From positions 124,001 to 188,000 of the forward strand of contig NZ_BNBS01000001.1 in the NCBI RefSeq assembly GCF_014656075.1: DNA of 64,000 nt, given 5' to 3'. A program made the position numbers and the translations under genes. Positions 1 through 8,762 of this stretch are shown piece after piece; within the stretch, counting starts at the first letter, position 1; each line of letters starts with the position of its first letter. This DNA is from Streptomyces hydrogenans. Its GTDB lineage: Bacteria > Actinomycetota > Actinomycetes > Streptomycetales > Streptomycetaceae. A model generated the notes under the pieces. That model did not search any database and was not told the DNA's origin. It saw nothing but the letters and a program-made list of their open reading frames with translations.

Positions 1-1227
1 GGCCTGTGGGCGGGCGACGACGCGGGCGGCGGCTCTCCCGCGTACGACAGCCTGCACCTCAACACCAGCAAGGGGCGGACCGAGTTCGCCGACTTCCCGA
101 TGCCCGCACGGTGGCCCGACTTCCCGTCGGCGGCACTGGTCGCCGGCTATCTCGCGGAGTACGCCGACGCCTTCGGGGTGACCGAGCGCATCCGCTTCGG
201 CAGCGAGGTCACCTCGGTCCGGCGGACCGGGGCGGGCTGGGAGGTCACGGCCGGCGGCGGCACGGACACGTACGACGCCGTGGTCGTCGCCAACGGCCAC
301 AACCGGGACCCGAAGTGGCCCTCCCCCGGCTATCCCGGCACCTTCGACGGCACCCAGCTGCACGCCCACGACTACCGGAGCCCCGAAGCCTTCGCCGGCC
401 GGCGGGTGCTCGTCGTCGGGATGGGCAACTCGGCCATGGACCTCGCCGTCGACGCCTCGTACGTCTCCGCGGGACCCGTGCTCCTGTCCGCCCGGCGCGG
501 CACCCACATCGTCCCCAAGTACCTCTTCGGCCGCCCCGCCGACGCGACCGGCGGCGCGCTCGCCGTGCTGCCCTGGCGGCTCCGGCAGACCGTCGCGCAG
601 ACCGTGCTGCGGCTCGCGGTCGGCACCCCCGAGCGGTACGGGCTGCCGCGCCCGGCCGGCGGCCTCTTCCAGGACCATCCGACGATCAGCGACACGATCC
701 TGCACCGCCTCACCCACGGCGAGGTCGTCGCCCGCCCCGGCGTCGAACGGCTCGACGGCGGCCGGGTGGTCTTCGCCGACGGCACCGCCGAGGACGTCGA
801 CGTGATCGTGTGGGCGACCGGATACCGCGTCACCGTCCCCTTCCTGGACGCCGACCGGCTCGGCGGGGACCCCGAGGCGCTCCCGCTCTACCAGCGGGTC
901 TTCCACCTCGACGACCCGACGCTCGTCTTCGTCGGCCTCATGCAGTCCACCGGCGCGGCGCTGCCCGTCGTCGAGGCGCAGGCCAAGCTGGCCGTCGCCT
1001 CCCTCGGCGGCCGCTACGTCCTGCCGACGCCGCGAGAGCAGCGGGCCGCCGTCGCGCGGGCCCACGCCGCCGCCGTCCGCCGCTGGGGCGACCGGCGGCC
1101 GATGATGCGGGTCGACTTCGACCGGTACGTCGCCGCGCTCCCCCGCGAGATCCGGGCGGGCGTCCGCCGGGCCGCCCGCGGCTCCGCCGTCCACACCCCG
1201 ACCCCGAAGGCGCAGGCATCCGCATGA
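1..1227 (+). CDS. Flavin-containing monooxygenase, 5'-truncated by the window edge
   Basis: The frame is open from base 1, so the gene starts outside the window. The visible part begins with SPAYDSLHLNTSKG, a typical class B FMO stretch just after the missing FAD-binding GxGxxG. A second dinucleotide-binding motif, VLVVGMGNSAMDLA (bases about 403-444), should bind NADPH. FVGLMQSTGAALPVVEAQ near the end is also FMO-like. The predicted reaction is NADPH- and O2-dependent oxygenation of a small lipophilic substrate or ketone; the substrate is unknown. The stop overlaps the next start (ATGA at 1224), so it is co-transcribed with the SDR and transporters downstream. An internal ATG at 100 is not the real start because homologous sequence extends upstream of it. 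Confidence 0.88.
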   Translation, partial: GLWAGDDAGGGSPAYDSLHLNTSKGRTEFADFPMPARWPDFPSAALVAGYLAEYADAFGVTERIRFGSEVTSVRRTGAGWEVTAGGGTDTYDAVVVANGHNRDPKWPSPGYPGTFDGTQLHAHDYRSPEAFAGRRVLVVGMGNSAMDLAVDASYVSAGPVLLSARRGTHIVPKYLFGRPADATGGALAVLPWRLRQTVAQTVLRLAVGTPERYGLPRPAGGLFQDHPTISDTILHRLTHGEVVARPGVERLDGGRVVFADGTAEDVDVIVWATGYRVTVPFLDADRLGGDPEALPLYQRVFHLDDPTLVFVGLMQSTGAALPVVEAQAKLAVASLGGRYVLPTPREQRAAVARAHAAAVRRWGDRRPMMRVDFDRYVAALPREIRAGVRRAARGSAVHTPTPKAQASA

Positions 1228-2069
1228 CCCTCCCCTTCCTCGACCGGCGCCACGACCCGCGCGGCCGGCGGATCCTCGTCACCGGCGCCTCCGGCACCAT
1301 CGGCCGCGCGCTCGGCGAGCGGCTGACCCGGGCCGGCGCGCACGTCGTCGGACTCGACCTGCGGCCGACGGGCGACGAGCCGTTCCCGGTGCTCGCCTGT
1401 GACGTCACCGACGACGCCGGGGTGGCATCGGCCGTCGCCGAGGCGCTGGAACTCCTCGGCGGGCTCGACGTGCTGGTGAACAACGCGGGGATCGGCGGGC
1501 CCGCGCCGGCCGAGTACGCCCCCGGCGAGGAGGTCCGCCGACAGCTGGAGATCAACCTCCTGGGCACCTGGCGGGTGACGGCCGCGTGCGTCGGCGCGCT
1601 GGTCGCCGCGCGCGGGCGGGTGGTGATGGTCGCCTCCCGGATGGCGGTGATGCAGCTGCCGCTCGCCGCCGCGTACGGCGCCTCCAAGCGGGCCATGGTC
1701 GCCTACGCGGACGCGCTGCGCCTGGAGCTGGGCACCCACGTGTCGGTCAGCTGCGTGTACCCCTCGGCCGTCCGGAGCCCGATCCACGACGCGACGAAGG
1801 CGGCGGGACTCTCCCTGGAGGGGATGAGCGTGTACGAGCCGCTGGACGGCGTCGTCGACGCGCTCGCCCGGACCGCGCTGGCCGTCCGGCCGCGGCGGGA
1901 CGTGACGACCACCCGCAAGGGCGCGGTCGAGTTCTTCCTGGCCCGGCACCTGCCCGCGCTCACCGACCGGATCGTGGCCAGGACCCTGGCCGCGCGGGCC
2001 GCGGCCGGCGCCTTCGAGGGCGCGTCGCTCGCCGCGGGCGTGGTCGGGCGGAACGGCGGACGGTCGTGA
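1224..2069 (+). CDS. Short-chain dehydrogenase/reductase (SDR)
   Basis: A 281-aa classical-type SDR. The cofactor motif TGASGTIG lies at residues 20-27, NNAG at 86-89, catalytic Ser near 138 and YGASK (Tyr151, Lys155) at the active site. It probably oxidises or reduces an alcohol/ketone with NAD(P). The start overlaps the upstream monooxygenase stop by four bases and its own stop overlaps the next GTG, so the pair may act in sequence on one substrate (oxygenation, then redox). The C-terminal 40 residues are longer than in minimal SDRs and rich in Arg/Ala. The substrate cannot be told from sequence. Confidence 0.88.
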   Translation: MTLPFLDRRHDPRGRRILVTGASGTIGRALGERLTRAGAHVVGLDLRPTGDEPFPVLACDVTDDAGVASAVAEALELLGGLDVLVNNAGIGGPAPAEYAPGEEVRRQLEINLLGTWRVTAACVGALVAARGRVVMVASRMAVMQLPLAAAYGASKRAMVAYADALRLELGTHVSVSCVYPSAVRSPIHDATKAAGLSLEGMSVYEPLDGVVDALARTALAVRPRRDVTTTRKGAVEFFLARHLPALTDRIVARTLAARAAAGAFEGASLAAGVVGRNGGRS

Positions 2070-3418
2070 CCGCCCCGGTCGCGTCGCCGCCGCGGGGCCC
2101 GGCGGGCCGGGGGACGCTCGCGCTGTACGCCTCCGGCTCCGTCGGCATGGGCGTGTGGGTCACCGTGCCGGGACTGCTGCTGCTCTACTTCCTCACCGAC
2201 GTGCTCGGCGTACCCGCCTTCCTCGCCGGGCTGACGCTGCTGCTGCCCAAGGTGGTCGACATCGTCGTCCATCCCCTCCTGGGCTCGCGCTCCGACCGGG
2301 AGGCGCGCCGCACCGGGCACCGCCGGCGGATGATGCGCGCCGGGGTGCTGCTCGGGGTTTCGATGGTGGCGGTGTTCAGCGTCCCGCCGGCGCTGACCGG
2401 GATGTCGGCGGCGCTGTGGGTGGGCTGCTGGTTCACCGTGGGCAATCTTCTCTTCGCCGGGTTCCAGGTGCCGTATCTGACGACCCCGTCCGATCTGCGG
2501 GTCGGCTACCACGAGCGGACCCGGGTCTTCATGTTCCGCATGGTGCTGCTGACGCTCGGGCTGCTGGGCGCCGGGGTGGCCGCGCCGGCGCTGGTCTCGG
2601 CCGGCGGCCGGGGCGACTACGCGCGGATGGCGCTGCTGCTGGCGTCGGTGATGGCGGTCTCGGCGGCGGTCGCGCTGGTGGGGGTGCGGCGGCTCACCGA
2701 CGCCTGCGGCTTCCGGGTGCCCGACGAGCGGGCCGGGCACGCGGCCGTGGCCGACCTGCGGGTGGCGTGGCGCGACCGGGACTACCGCGCGCTGGTGGTG
2801 TCGTACCTGTTCACCGGCACGACCACGCACCTGTTCCTGGCGGCCCTGCCGTACGTCACCGCGTACGTCTTCGAGGACACCGGGCTGACCGCGCTGTTCA
2901 TGGGGCTGTTCCTGGCGCCGGCGCTCTTCGCGAGCCCGCTGTGGACGGCGTGGTCGCGGCGGTTCGGGAAGCAGCGCGGACTGCTGCTGTCGCAGGGCGT
3001 GTTCGCGGCGGGGTCGCTGGCGCTGCTGCCGGGGGCCTCGCTCGACGGGACGGCCGGCGTCGCCGTGACGGCCGCCGTGGTGATGGTGATGGGCGTGGCC
3101 TTCTCGGGGCTCCAGCTGTTCGCGTTCTCGATGGTGCCGGACGCGGTCGCGGCGGCGGAGGCCGCGGGCTCGTCGAAGGCGGGGGCGTACACCGGGGTGT
3201 GGACGGCGACGGAGGCGACCGGTACGGCGATCGGGCCCTATCTGTACTCGGCGGTCCTGGCGCTCGGCGGTTTCGTGGCGAGCACGGAGGCCGAGCCGGC
3301 CGCCCAGTCCGGTACGGCACTGGGCGCGCTGCTCGTCGGCTTCACCGTCCTGCCGGCCGTGCTGATGGCGGTGGCCCTGGGGTTCCAGCGGCGCTACACC
3401 CTGGACCCGGCCGCGTGA
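2066..3418 (+). CDS. GPH-type MFS carrier (MelB-like)
   Basis: A 450-aa polytopic membrane protein with about 12 hydrophobic segments. Features typical of the glycoside-pentoside-hexuronide:cation symporter branch include PYLTTPSDLRVGYHERTRVF between early helices and SSKAGAYTGVWTATEATGTAIGP late in the protein. The GTG at 2066 overlaps the SDR stop (GTGA). No strong Shine-Dalgarno is visible, consistent with translational coupling. It is likely to move the substrate or product of the upstream monooxygenase/SDR; whether the ligand is a sugar cannot be said, because this branch also holds non-sugar carriers. Confidence 0.85.
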   Translation: MTAPVASPPRGPAGRGTLALYASGSVGMGVWVTVPGLLLLYFLTDVLGVPAFLAGLTLLLPKVVDIVVHPLLGSRSDREARRTGHRRRMMRAGVLLGVSMVAVFSVPPALTGMSAALWVGCWFTVGNLLFAGFQVPYLTTPSDLRVGYHERTRVFMFRMVLLTLGLLGAGVAAPALVSAGGRGDYARMALLLASVMAVSAAVALVGVRRLTDACGFRVPDERAGHAAVADLRVAWRDRDYRALVVSYLFTGTTTHLFLAALPYVTAYVFEDTGLTALFMGLFLAPALFASPLWTAWSRRFGKQRGLLLSQGVFAAGSLALLPGASLDGTAGVAVTAAVVMVMGVAFSGLQLFAFSMVPDAVAAAEAAGSSKAGAYTGVWTATEATGTAIGPYLYSAVLALGGFVASTEAEPAAQSGTALGALLVGFTVLPAVLMAVALGFQRRYTLDPAA

Positions 3419-4119
3419 CCGGGCTCGAACTGCCGGCCCTGGCCGCCGTCGCCGTCGGCGCGTGCGCGCAGGCGGCCACGGGGATGGGCTTCTCGCTGGT
3501 GGCGGCGCCCGCGCTGGTGGCGCTGCTCGGACCGCAGCGGGGCGTCCCGACGGTCCTGCTGCTGGCCGTCCTCGCCTCGGTGCTGCCGCTCTCGCGGGGC
3601 TGGCGGCACGCCCGGCCCCGGGACGCCGGGCGCCTGCTGGTCCCCGCCCTGCTGGCCTGGCCGGTGGGGGCCTGGCTGGTGCGGGGCGTGGACACCCGGG
3701 CGCTGGCCGTCGCCACCGGGTGCGCGGTGCTCGCGGGGGTGGCGCTCCTCGGCCGGGGGGTGCGCTGGCCGCTCCTGCGCCGTCCGGCCGGGGCGTGGTG
3801 CGCCGGGCTCGCGAGTGCCGGCCTGAACGTGGTCGGCGGGGTCGGCGGACCGCCGATCGGCCTGTACGCGGCGAACGCGGGGTGGCCCGGGCAGGAGTCC
3901 CGGGCCACCCTGCACGCCTTCTTCCTGGTCCAGAACGTCGCCACCACCGCCGTCCTGGGCTTCGTCCTGCCGTCCTGGCCCGCGGTGGCCGCCCTCGTCT
4001 GCGGCGCGGTCGCGGGCATGGCGCTGGCCCCTCGGCTGAGCCCCGGCGCGGCGCGGACCGGGGTCCTCGCCGTGTCCCGGGCGGGCGCGCTGGCGCTGAT
4101 CGCGACGGCCGTCGGCTGA
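3415..4119 (+). CDS. TauE/SafE-family exporter
   Basis: A 234-aa integral membrane protein with about 7-8 hydrophobic helices. The N-terminal AQAATGMGFSLVAAPAL and the internal repeat-like segment AGLNVVGGVGGPPIGLYA are hallmarks of the TauE/SafE (DUF81) fold, whose members export small sulfur-containing or organic anions. The GTG start overlaps the MFS stop, making this the fourth gene of the operon. The Gly-Gly-Pro-Pro motif sits at residues about 143-146. The transported anion is unknown. Confidence 0.82.
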   Translation: MTGLELPALAAVAVGACAQAATGMGFSLVAAPALVALLGPQRGVPTVLLLAVLASVLPLSRGWRHARPRDAGRLLVPALLAWPVGAWLVRGVDTRALAVATGCAVLAGVALLGRGVRWPLLRRPAGAWCAGLASAGLNVVGGVGGPPIGLYAANAGWPGQESRATLHAFFLVQNVATTAVLGFVLPSWPAVAALVCGAVAGMALAPRLSPGAARTGVLAVSRAGALALIATAVG

Positions 4120-4135
4120 GCGGGGCCGGCCCCGC
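4120..4135. terminator. Compact palindrome between convergent genes
   Basis: GCGGGGCCGGCCCCGC is a perfect 16-bp palindrome that begins one base after the exporter stop and ends four bases before the stop of the convergent MFS gene. As RNA it would give a 6-bp stem with a 4-base loop. It is short for a terminator and lacks a U-run, as is common in actinomycetes. Confidence 0.4.
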
Positions 4136-4139
4136 CGGG

Positions 4140-5582
4140 TCAGGGCCGGGAGGTCCCGGCCCCGCCGCGGCGGGCGACGAGGGTCAGGGCGGCGGCCGCG
4201 GCGGAGAGGGCCGCGCACAGCAGCCAGACCGTGACGTACGCCGATTCCGACGGGGTGTCGGTGTGTGTGACGGAGGCGGTGAGGATCGCGGCGACGACGC
4301 CTCCCGCGACGGCGCCGCCGAGCGTCTTGACGTTGTTGTAGAGGGCGGTGGTCACGCCCGTGCGGGAGGGGTCGCCGGCCTCGGCGATCACGGTGGGCAT
4401 GGCGCCGAGGGCGGTGCCCAGACCGAGGCCCGCGAGGATCTTCGCGAGGACGAGCTGCCAGAGCGCCGTGTGCAGGGCGGCCGTCGTCAGGAAGCTCGCC
4501 GCGACGAGGGCGAAGGAGACGGCGAGGGCGGGGACGTAGCCGACGCGTCCGGCGATGCGCGCGGTCAGGGACGAGGTGATGACGGCGGTCGCCGCCGCCG
4601 GGAGCGCCACGAGGGAGATCGACAGGGCGGAGAGGCCGAAGCCGTATCCGGTGGCGGCGGGGTCGGCGGCGAGGAAGGTGGCGTCGGGCGCCTGGCCGCC
4701 GAAGTAGACGACGCCGAAGACGAAGGCGCAGAGGAAGAACGGGGCCACCCGGCGGTCGGCCAGCGCCCGGACGTCCACGAGCGGTTCGGCGGTGCGCAGC
4801 TCGACGCGGACCCAGACGGCGCCGAGGAGCACGGCGAGGCCGAGCAGGGTCGGCGCGATGAAACCGGGGCCGTCGCCCTGGGCCGTCGAGACGCCGAAGA
4901 GGAGCAGCAGGGTGGTGGCGCCGAGCAGCGCGGCGCCGGGCCGGTCGAGGCGGCCCCGGGCGAGGCGCCGCGACTCGGGGACGGCGAGGAAGGAGACGGG
5001 CACGCAGGCGACGGCCAGGGCGGCCGGGACGAGGAGGGTGAGGCGGACGTCGTCGGTGAGCGCGTGGACGGCTCCGGTGAGGACGCCGCCGAGGAGGGTG
5101 CCGAGGGCGAGGGCTCCGACGAGGCGGGCGATGGCCGAGCGGGCCGGGCCGAGCGGGAGCCGGTCGCGCACGAGGGCGATCTCCAGCGGCAGCAGGGCGG
5201 CCAGCGGGCCGGTGAGGACGCGGCCGGCGAGCAGCACCGGCAGGTTCGGGGCGAGGGCGACGAGGAGGGCGCCGACGGCGATCGACGCGAGGGCCCAGCG
5301 CAGGACCCTGCGGTGCCCGTGGAGGTCGCCGAGGCGCCCGAGGACGGGGACGCTGACGGCGGCGGCGAGGAGCTGGGCGGAGATCACCCAGGTGAGGTCG
5401 GCGTCGGGAACGCCCAGTTCCCGCCCGATCTCCGGCAGCAGCGGGGCGATGCCGCCCTGGAGGAAGCCGCTGGTCAGCTCGAAGAGGACGAGGAGTCCGA
5501 CGACGGCGCGCACGGAGGCGGAGCCGGTCTCGGGGGCGGTGGTGTCCGGCAGGTCGGGGGCGGGGTGGCCGGTGGTGCTCAT
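4140..5582 (-). CDS. DHA2-type MFS drug/metabolite exporter
   Basis: A 480-aa major facilitator with about 14 hydrophobic segments. MFS motif A appears as GRLGDLHGHRRVL after helix 2 (residues about 81-93), and a Gly-rich motif-C-like segment LGTLLGGVLTG follows. This is typical of proton-driven 14-TMS multidrug exporters. Its ATG overlaps the stop of the upstream amidohydrolase (ATGA), so the two form an operon, probably controlled by the divergent Lrp/AsnC gene. The substrate could be an amino acid derivative or toxic conjugate released by the hydrolase; this is inference. Confidence 0.87.
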   Translation of the reverse strand: MSTTGHPAPDLPDTTAPETGSASVRAVVGLLVLFELTSGFLQGGIAPLLPEIGRELGVPDADLTWVISAQLLAAAVSVPVLGRLGDLHGHRRVLRWALASIAVGALLVALAPNLPVLLAGRVLTGPLAALLPLEIALVRDRLPLGPARSAIARLVGALALGTLLGGVLTGAVHALTDDVRLTLLVPAALAVACVPVSFLAVPESRRLARGRLDRPGAALLGATTLLLLFGVSTAQGDGPGFIAPTLLGLAVLLGAVWVRVELRTAEPLVDVRALADRRVAPFFLCAFVFGVVYFGGQAPDATFLAADPAATGYGFGLSALSISLVALPAAATAVITSSLTARIAGRVGYVPALAVSFALVAASFLTTAALHTALWQLVLAKILAGLGLGTALGAMPTVIAEAGDPSRTGVTTALYNNVKTLGGAVAGGVVAAILTASVTHTDTPSESAYVTVWLLCAALSAAAAALTLVARRGGAGTSRP

Positions 5583-6787
5583 GCGGGGTCCTCGGCTGCT
5601 TCCTGGAGGCGGCGGGCGGCGAGTTCGGCGAGCAGGACGGCGGCGTCGAGGACGGCGCGGTCGTCGAAGACGGCCTGGGGCGCGTGGTTCATGGGGGCGG
5701 TGGCCGGGTCGCGGTCGGGCGGGCAGGCCCCGATGCCGAGGTAGGCGCCGGGGACCTCGCGCAGGACGAGGGAGAAGTCCTCGGAGCCGGTGAGGGGGCG
5801 CGGCGCCTCGAAGGCGTGGTCGGCGCCGAGGAGTCCCCGGGCGGTGCGCAGCGCGAAGGCGGCCTCGGCGGGGTCGTTCTCGGTGACCGGGTAGTTCTCG
5901 CGGTAGTCGAGGTCGGCCTCGACGCCGTGGGCGGCGGCGATGCCGTGGACGGTGCGCTCGACCCCGGCCCTGACCGCGGCCTGGGTGGCGGTGGAGAAGG
6001 ACCGGACGGTCGCCTCCAGGACGGCCGTCTCCGGGATGACGTTGCCGGCCGAGCCGGCGTGCAGGGAGCCGACGGTGACGACGGCCGGGTCGAAGACGTC
6101 GACGGTGCGGGTGACCATCGTCTGGAGGGCGGTGACGATCTCGCAGAGGGCGGGGACGGGGTCCTTGGCGGAGTGCGGCGAGGAGCCGTGGCCGCCGGCG
6201 CCGCGGACAGTGACGGTGACCGAGTCGGAGGCGGCGAGCATGGGGCCGGGGCGGACGGCGGCGTAACCGGTGGGCAGCAGGGTCGAGGTGACGTGGAGCG
6301 CGTAGGCGGCGACGACGCGGTCGCCGGCGGCGTCGAGGACGCCCTCCTCGATCATCAGGCCGGCGCCGCCCATGCCCTCCTCGCCGGGCTGGAACATGAA
6401 CACGACGTCGCCGGGGAGTTCGTCGCGGCGGGCGGCGAGCAGCCGGGCGGCGCCGACGAGTCCCGCGGTGTGCAGGTCGTGGCCGCAGGCGTGCATCCGG
6501 CCGGGGAGCTCGGAGGCGTACGGGACGCCGGTGTCCTCCTGGACGGGGAGGGCGTCCATGTCGCCGCGGAGCAGGACTGCGGGGCCGGGCCGGCCGCCGC
6601 GCAGGACCGCGGTGACGGAGCTGAGCCGCTCGCCGAGGGTGATCTCCAGGGGCAGTCCGGCGAGCGCGTCGAGGACCCGGCGCTGGGTGAGCGGCAGGTC
6701 GAGGCCGAGTTCGGGAGCGCGGTGGAGGTCGTGCCGCAGGGGGATGAGGGTGTCGGCGTGGGCAAGGGCGTCGCTGTGCGTGAACAT
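5579..6787 (-). CDS. M20-family amidohydrolase (aminoacylase/hippurate hydrolase-like)
   Basis: A 402-aa M20D-type metallo-amidohydrolase. MHACGHDLHTA supplies metal ligands, QPGEEGMGGA carries the catalytic Glu pair, and GAGGHGSSPH lies in the dimerisation lid domain. It should hydrolyse N-acyl amino acids or similar amides. An in-frame ATG exists 42 bases upstream (6829), but homology begins at MFTHSD. There is no Shine-Dalgarno, and a -10-like CTATAC/TATACC sits 4-6 bases before this ATG, suggesting leaderless transcription. First gene of an operon with an MFS exporter; divergent from an Lrp/AsnC regulator. Confidence 0.87.
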   Translation of the reverse strand: MFTHSDALAHADTLIPLRHDLHRAPELGLDLPLTQRRVLDALAGLPLEITLGERLSSVTAVLRGGRPGPAVLLRGDMDALPVQEDTGVPYASELPGRMHACGHDLHTAGLVGAARLLAARRDELPGDVVFMFQPGEEGMGGAGLMIEEGVLDAAGDRVVAAYALHVTSTLLPTGYAAVRPGPMLAASDSVTVTVRGAGGHGSSPHSAKDPVPALCEIVTALQTMVTRTVDVFDPAVVTVGSLHAGSAGNVIPETAVLEATVRSFSTATQAAVRAGVERTVHGIAAAHGVEADLDYRENYPVTENDPAEAAFALRTARGLLGADHAFEAPRPLTGSEDFSLVLREVPGAYLGIGACPPDRDPATAPMNHAPQAVFDDRAVLDAAVLLAELAARRLQEAAEDPA

Positions 6788-6897
6788 GGCGGGTATAGTG
6801 CCGATCCGCCCGATGAACGGCGTCCGCATGCAGGGATCCGCCGCTCCGGGGTGATCGTTTGCGCGAATGAGCCGTTCGCCACGGCGTCGGGAGCGGG

Positions 6898-8007
6898 GTG
6901 CTGGGCTTGCTGGACGAGCTGGACTATCTGCTGGTGACCGCCCTTCAGGTGGCGCCGCGCGCCGACTGGCAGACGGTCGGCGAGGCCCTGGGGCTCGACG
7001 CGTCGACGGTGGCGCGCCGCTGGGCGCGGCTGACCCGGGAGGGGCACGCGTGGATCAGCGTCCATCCGGCGGTGCGGGCACGGGCCCCTGCCGTGGTCGC
7101 CTTCGTCGAGGTGGACTGCGTCGCGGGGCGGCTGCACGAGGTCGCGGCGGAGATCGCCGAGGATCCGCACGTGTTCAATCTGGAGCACGTCAGCGGCGGC
7201 CGGGACCTGCTGGTCACCGCCGTCTTCGCCGACCAGGCCGAGCTGGCCCGGTACGTGGGCTTCCGGCTGGGCGCGCTCGACGGGGTGGCCGCCTCGCGCA
7301 CGCAGGTGGCGACGACCCTGCACGCAGAGGGGAGCCGGTGGCGGCTCGACCGGCTGACCGAGGAGCAGCGGCGCCGACTCGCGGGCCCGGACCGGCCGGC
7401 GCCCTCCCGGCCGGCCGGCGGCCGGCTGCTCGAAGGGCGGGACCTGGACCTGGTGCGGGTGCTGAGCGAGGATCCCCGGCAGTCGGCGGCGCGGCTCGCG
7501 GAGCGGACCGGGCTCAGTCCCACCACGGTCCGGCGGCGGCTCGACCGGCTGGAGGCCGAGCACGCGCTGGTGTACCGCTGCGAGGTGGCGCGGGCGCTCT
7601 CGGGCTGGCCGGTGTCGGTGTCGCTGTGGGCGGCGGTGCCGCAGAGCCGGGCGCCGCGGCTGGCGGAGCGGATCAGCGCGCTGCGGGAGATCCGGCTCTG
7701 CGCCTCGCTGTCGGGGCCGTACAACCTGCTGCTGGCGGCGTGGCTGCGGTCGGTGGACGACATCGCCCCCTTCGAGTCGCGGCTGACCGAGCGGTTCCCC
7801 GAACTGGCGGTCGCGGACCGGGCGCTGACGCTGTGGCCGATGAAGCTGGGCGGCCATCTGCTCGACCCGCGGGGCCGGCACCTGCGGGCGGTGCCGTTGG
7901 GGCAGTGGAGCGACGCCGGCTCGGCGGCGGCCGAGGCGGCGCTCCTGGACCGGCTGCGCACCCCGCGTACGGCGGCTCCGTCAGCGGGCCCGGCGGGCGG
8001 CGGCTGA
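6898..8007 (+). CDS. Lrp/AsnC-family regulator with two HTH units
   Basis: 369 aa, about twice the usual 150-aa Lrp length. A first AsnC-type winged helix covers residues about 5-50 (ELDYLLVTALQVAPRADWQ, then DASTVARRW) and an effector-binding RAM-like domain follows. A second helix-turn-helix covers residues about 181-235 (LVRVLSEDPRQSAARLAERT, SPTTVRRRLDRL), with another RAM-like domain after it. Divergent from the M20 amidohydrolase-MFS operon, which it probably controls in response to an amino acid or acyl-amino acid. The GTG at 6898 is preceded by GGGAG. Its last 27 bases overlap the convergent ankyrin gene. Confidence 0.87.
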   Translation: MLGLLDELDYLLVTALQVAPRADWQTVGEALGLDASTVARRWARLTREGHAWISVHPAVRARAPAVVAFVEVDCVAGRLHEVAAEIAEDPHVFNLEHVSGGRDLLVTAVFADQAELARYVGFRLGALDGVAASRTQVATTLHAEGSRWRLDRLTEEQRRRLAGPDRPAPSRPAGGRLLEGRDLDLVRVLSEDPRQSAARLAERTGLSPTTVRRRLDRLEAEHALVYRCEVARALSGWPVSVSLWAAVPQSRAPRLAERISALREIRLCASLSGPYNLLLAAWLRSVDDIAPFESRLTERFPELAVADRALTLWPMKLGGHLLDPRGRHLRAVPLGQWSDAGSAAAEAALLDRLRTPRTAAPSAGPAGGG

Positions 8008-8634
8008 GGCGCCGAGGGCGGCGACGATCTCCCGGAAGACGGCCTCCCGGTCGGGGTTCCGCCGGGCGCCCCAGCGCACGGCGCGGTCGCGGGCCAGGAG
8101 CGTGGGGGTGGCGCCCCGCGCGAGCAGGTGGTGGACGACGTCGGCGCGAGGCATGCCGGCCGCGTATTCGAGCGCGGTCAGGTCCCGCTGCCTCGCCTCG
8201 ATGTCGGCGCCGTGCTCCAGGAGCAGGTCGATCAGCGCGAGCGGGTCCCCGTGGGTGCAGGTGGCGGCGTGGACGAGGGGCAGCCAGCCGAACCGGGTCT
8301 GGGGGCCGGTGGGCGCGCCGGCGGCGAGCAGCAGCCGGGCGGTGTCGGCGCGCCCCCAGCCCACGGCCATGGTGAGCGGCGTCTGGTCCCCGTCGTACTC
8401 CCCGATGAGCTGTCCCGGGTCGGCGCCCGCCCGGAGCAGGGCTCCGACGATCCCGGGGTCGCCCGCCAAGGAGGCGTGGTCGAGGGCCGTGCGCCGGTCG
8501 CCGCCGGGGGTGTCCGGGGCGAGGCCCTCGCGCAGCAGCCGTTCCGTCTCCGCCGCGTCCCCGGCCAGCACGGCCGCGGCCAGCCGGTCGGCGTGCTCCG
8601 TCGGCCCTCCTCGCTCGTCCATGGGGATGATCAT
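7981..8634 (-). CDS. Ankyrin-repeat protein
   Basis: A 217-aa cytoplasmic protein built of about four to five ankyrin repeats. Repeat cores such as TALDHASLAGDPGIVGALLRAGADP, TPLTMAVGWGRADTARLLLAAGA and IDLLLEHGADIEARQRDLTALEYAA are visible in order. No signal peptide or catalytic domain is present, so it should act by protein-protein binding; the partner is unknown. A downstream Met at residue 5 is an alternative start. The 3' end overlaps the convergent Lrp-type gene by 27 bases. Confidence 0.85.
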   Translation of the reverse strand: MIIPMDERGGPTEHADRLAAAVLAGDAAETERLLREGLAPDTPGGDRRTALDHASLAGDPGIVGALLRAGADPGQLIGEYDGDQTPLTMAVGWGRADTARLLLAAGAPTGPQTRFGWLPLVHAATCTHGDPLALIDLLLEHGADIEARQRDLTALEYAAGMPRADVVHHLLARGATPTLLARDRAVRWGARRNPDREAVFREIVAALGASAAARRAR

Positions 8635-8714
8635 CGCCGGAGGACGGGGCCGGATGCCAGGCGTCGCCCCGAGAGTGTCCGGTTCGTGATGCGCGGGCCC
8701 TGTCCCCCGCAGGC

Positions 8715-8726
8715 TACCGGGCGGTA
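8715..8726. promoter_or_regulatory. Inverted repeat over a putative -10
   Basis: TACCG-GG-CGGTA is a 12-bp inverted repeat. Its right arm runs into TAACGT (8725-8730), which fits the actinomycete TANNNT -10 pattern and lies 32 bases before the ATG at 8763. Such overlap suggests a repressor site, but no cognate regulator is nearby and the arms are short, so chance is possible. Confidence 0.35.
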
Positions 8727-8762
8727 ACGTGCGGGCCCGTCCACAGCCTTGGGGGAGATCGC

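Noticed and set aside
3462..5744. 760-aa open frame antisense to the MFS exporter
   Set aside because: Gly/Arg/Glu-rich with repeated GEGG-type sequence; it is the reverse frame of a clear transporter gene.
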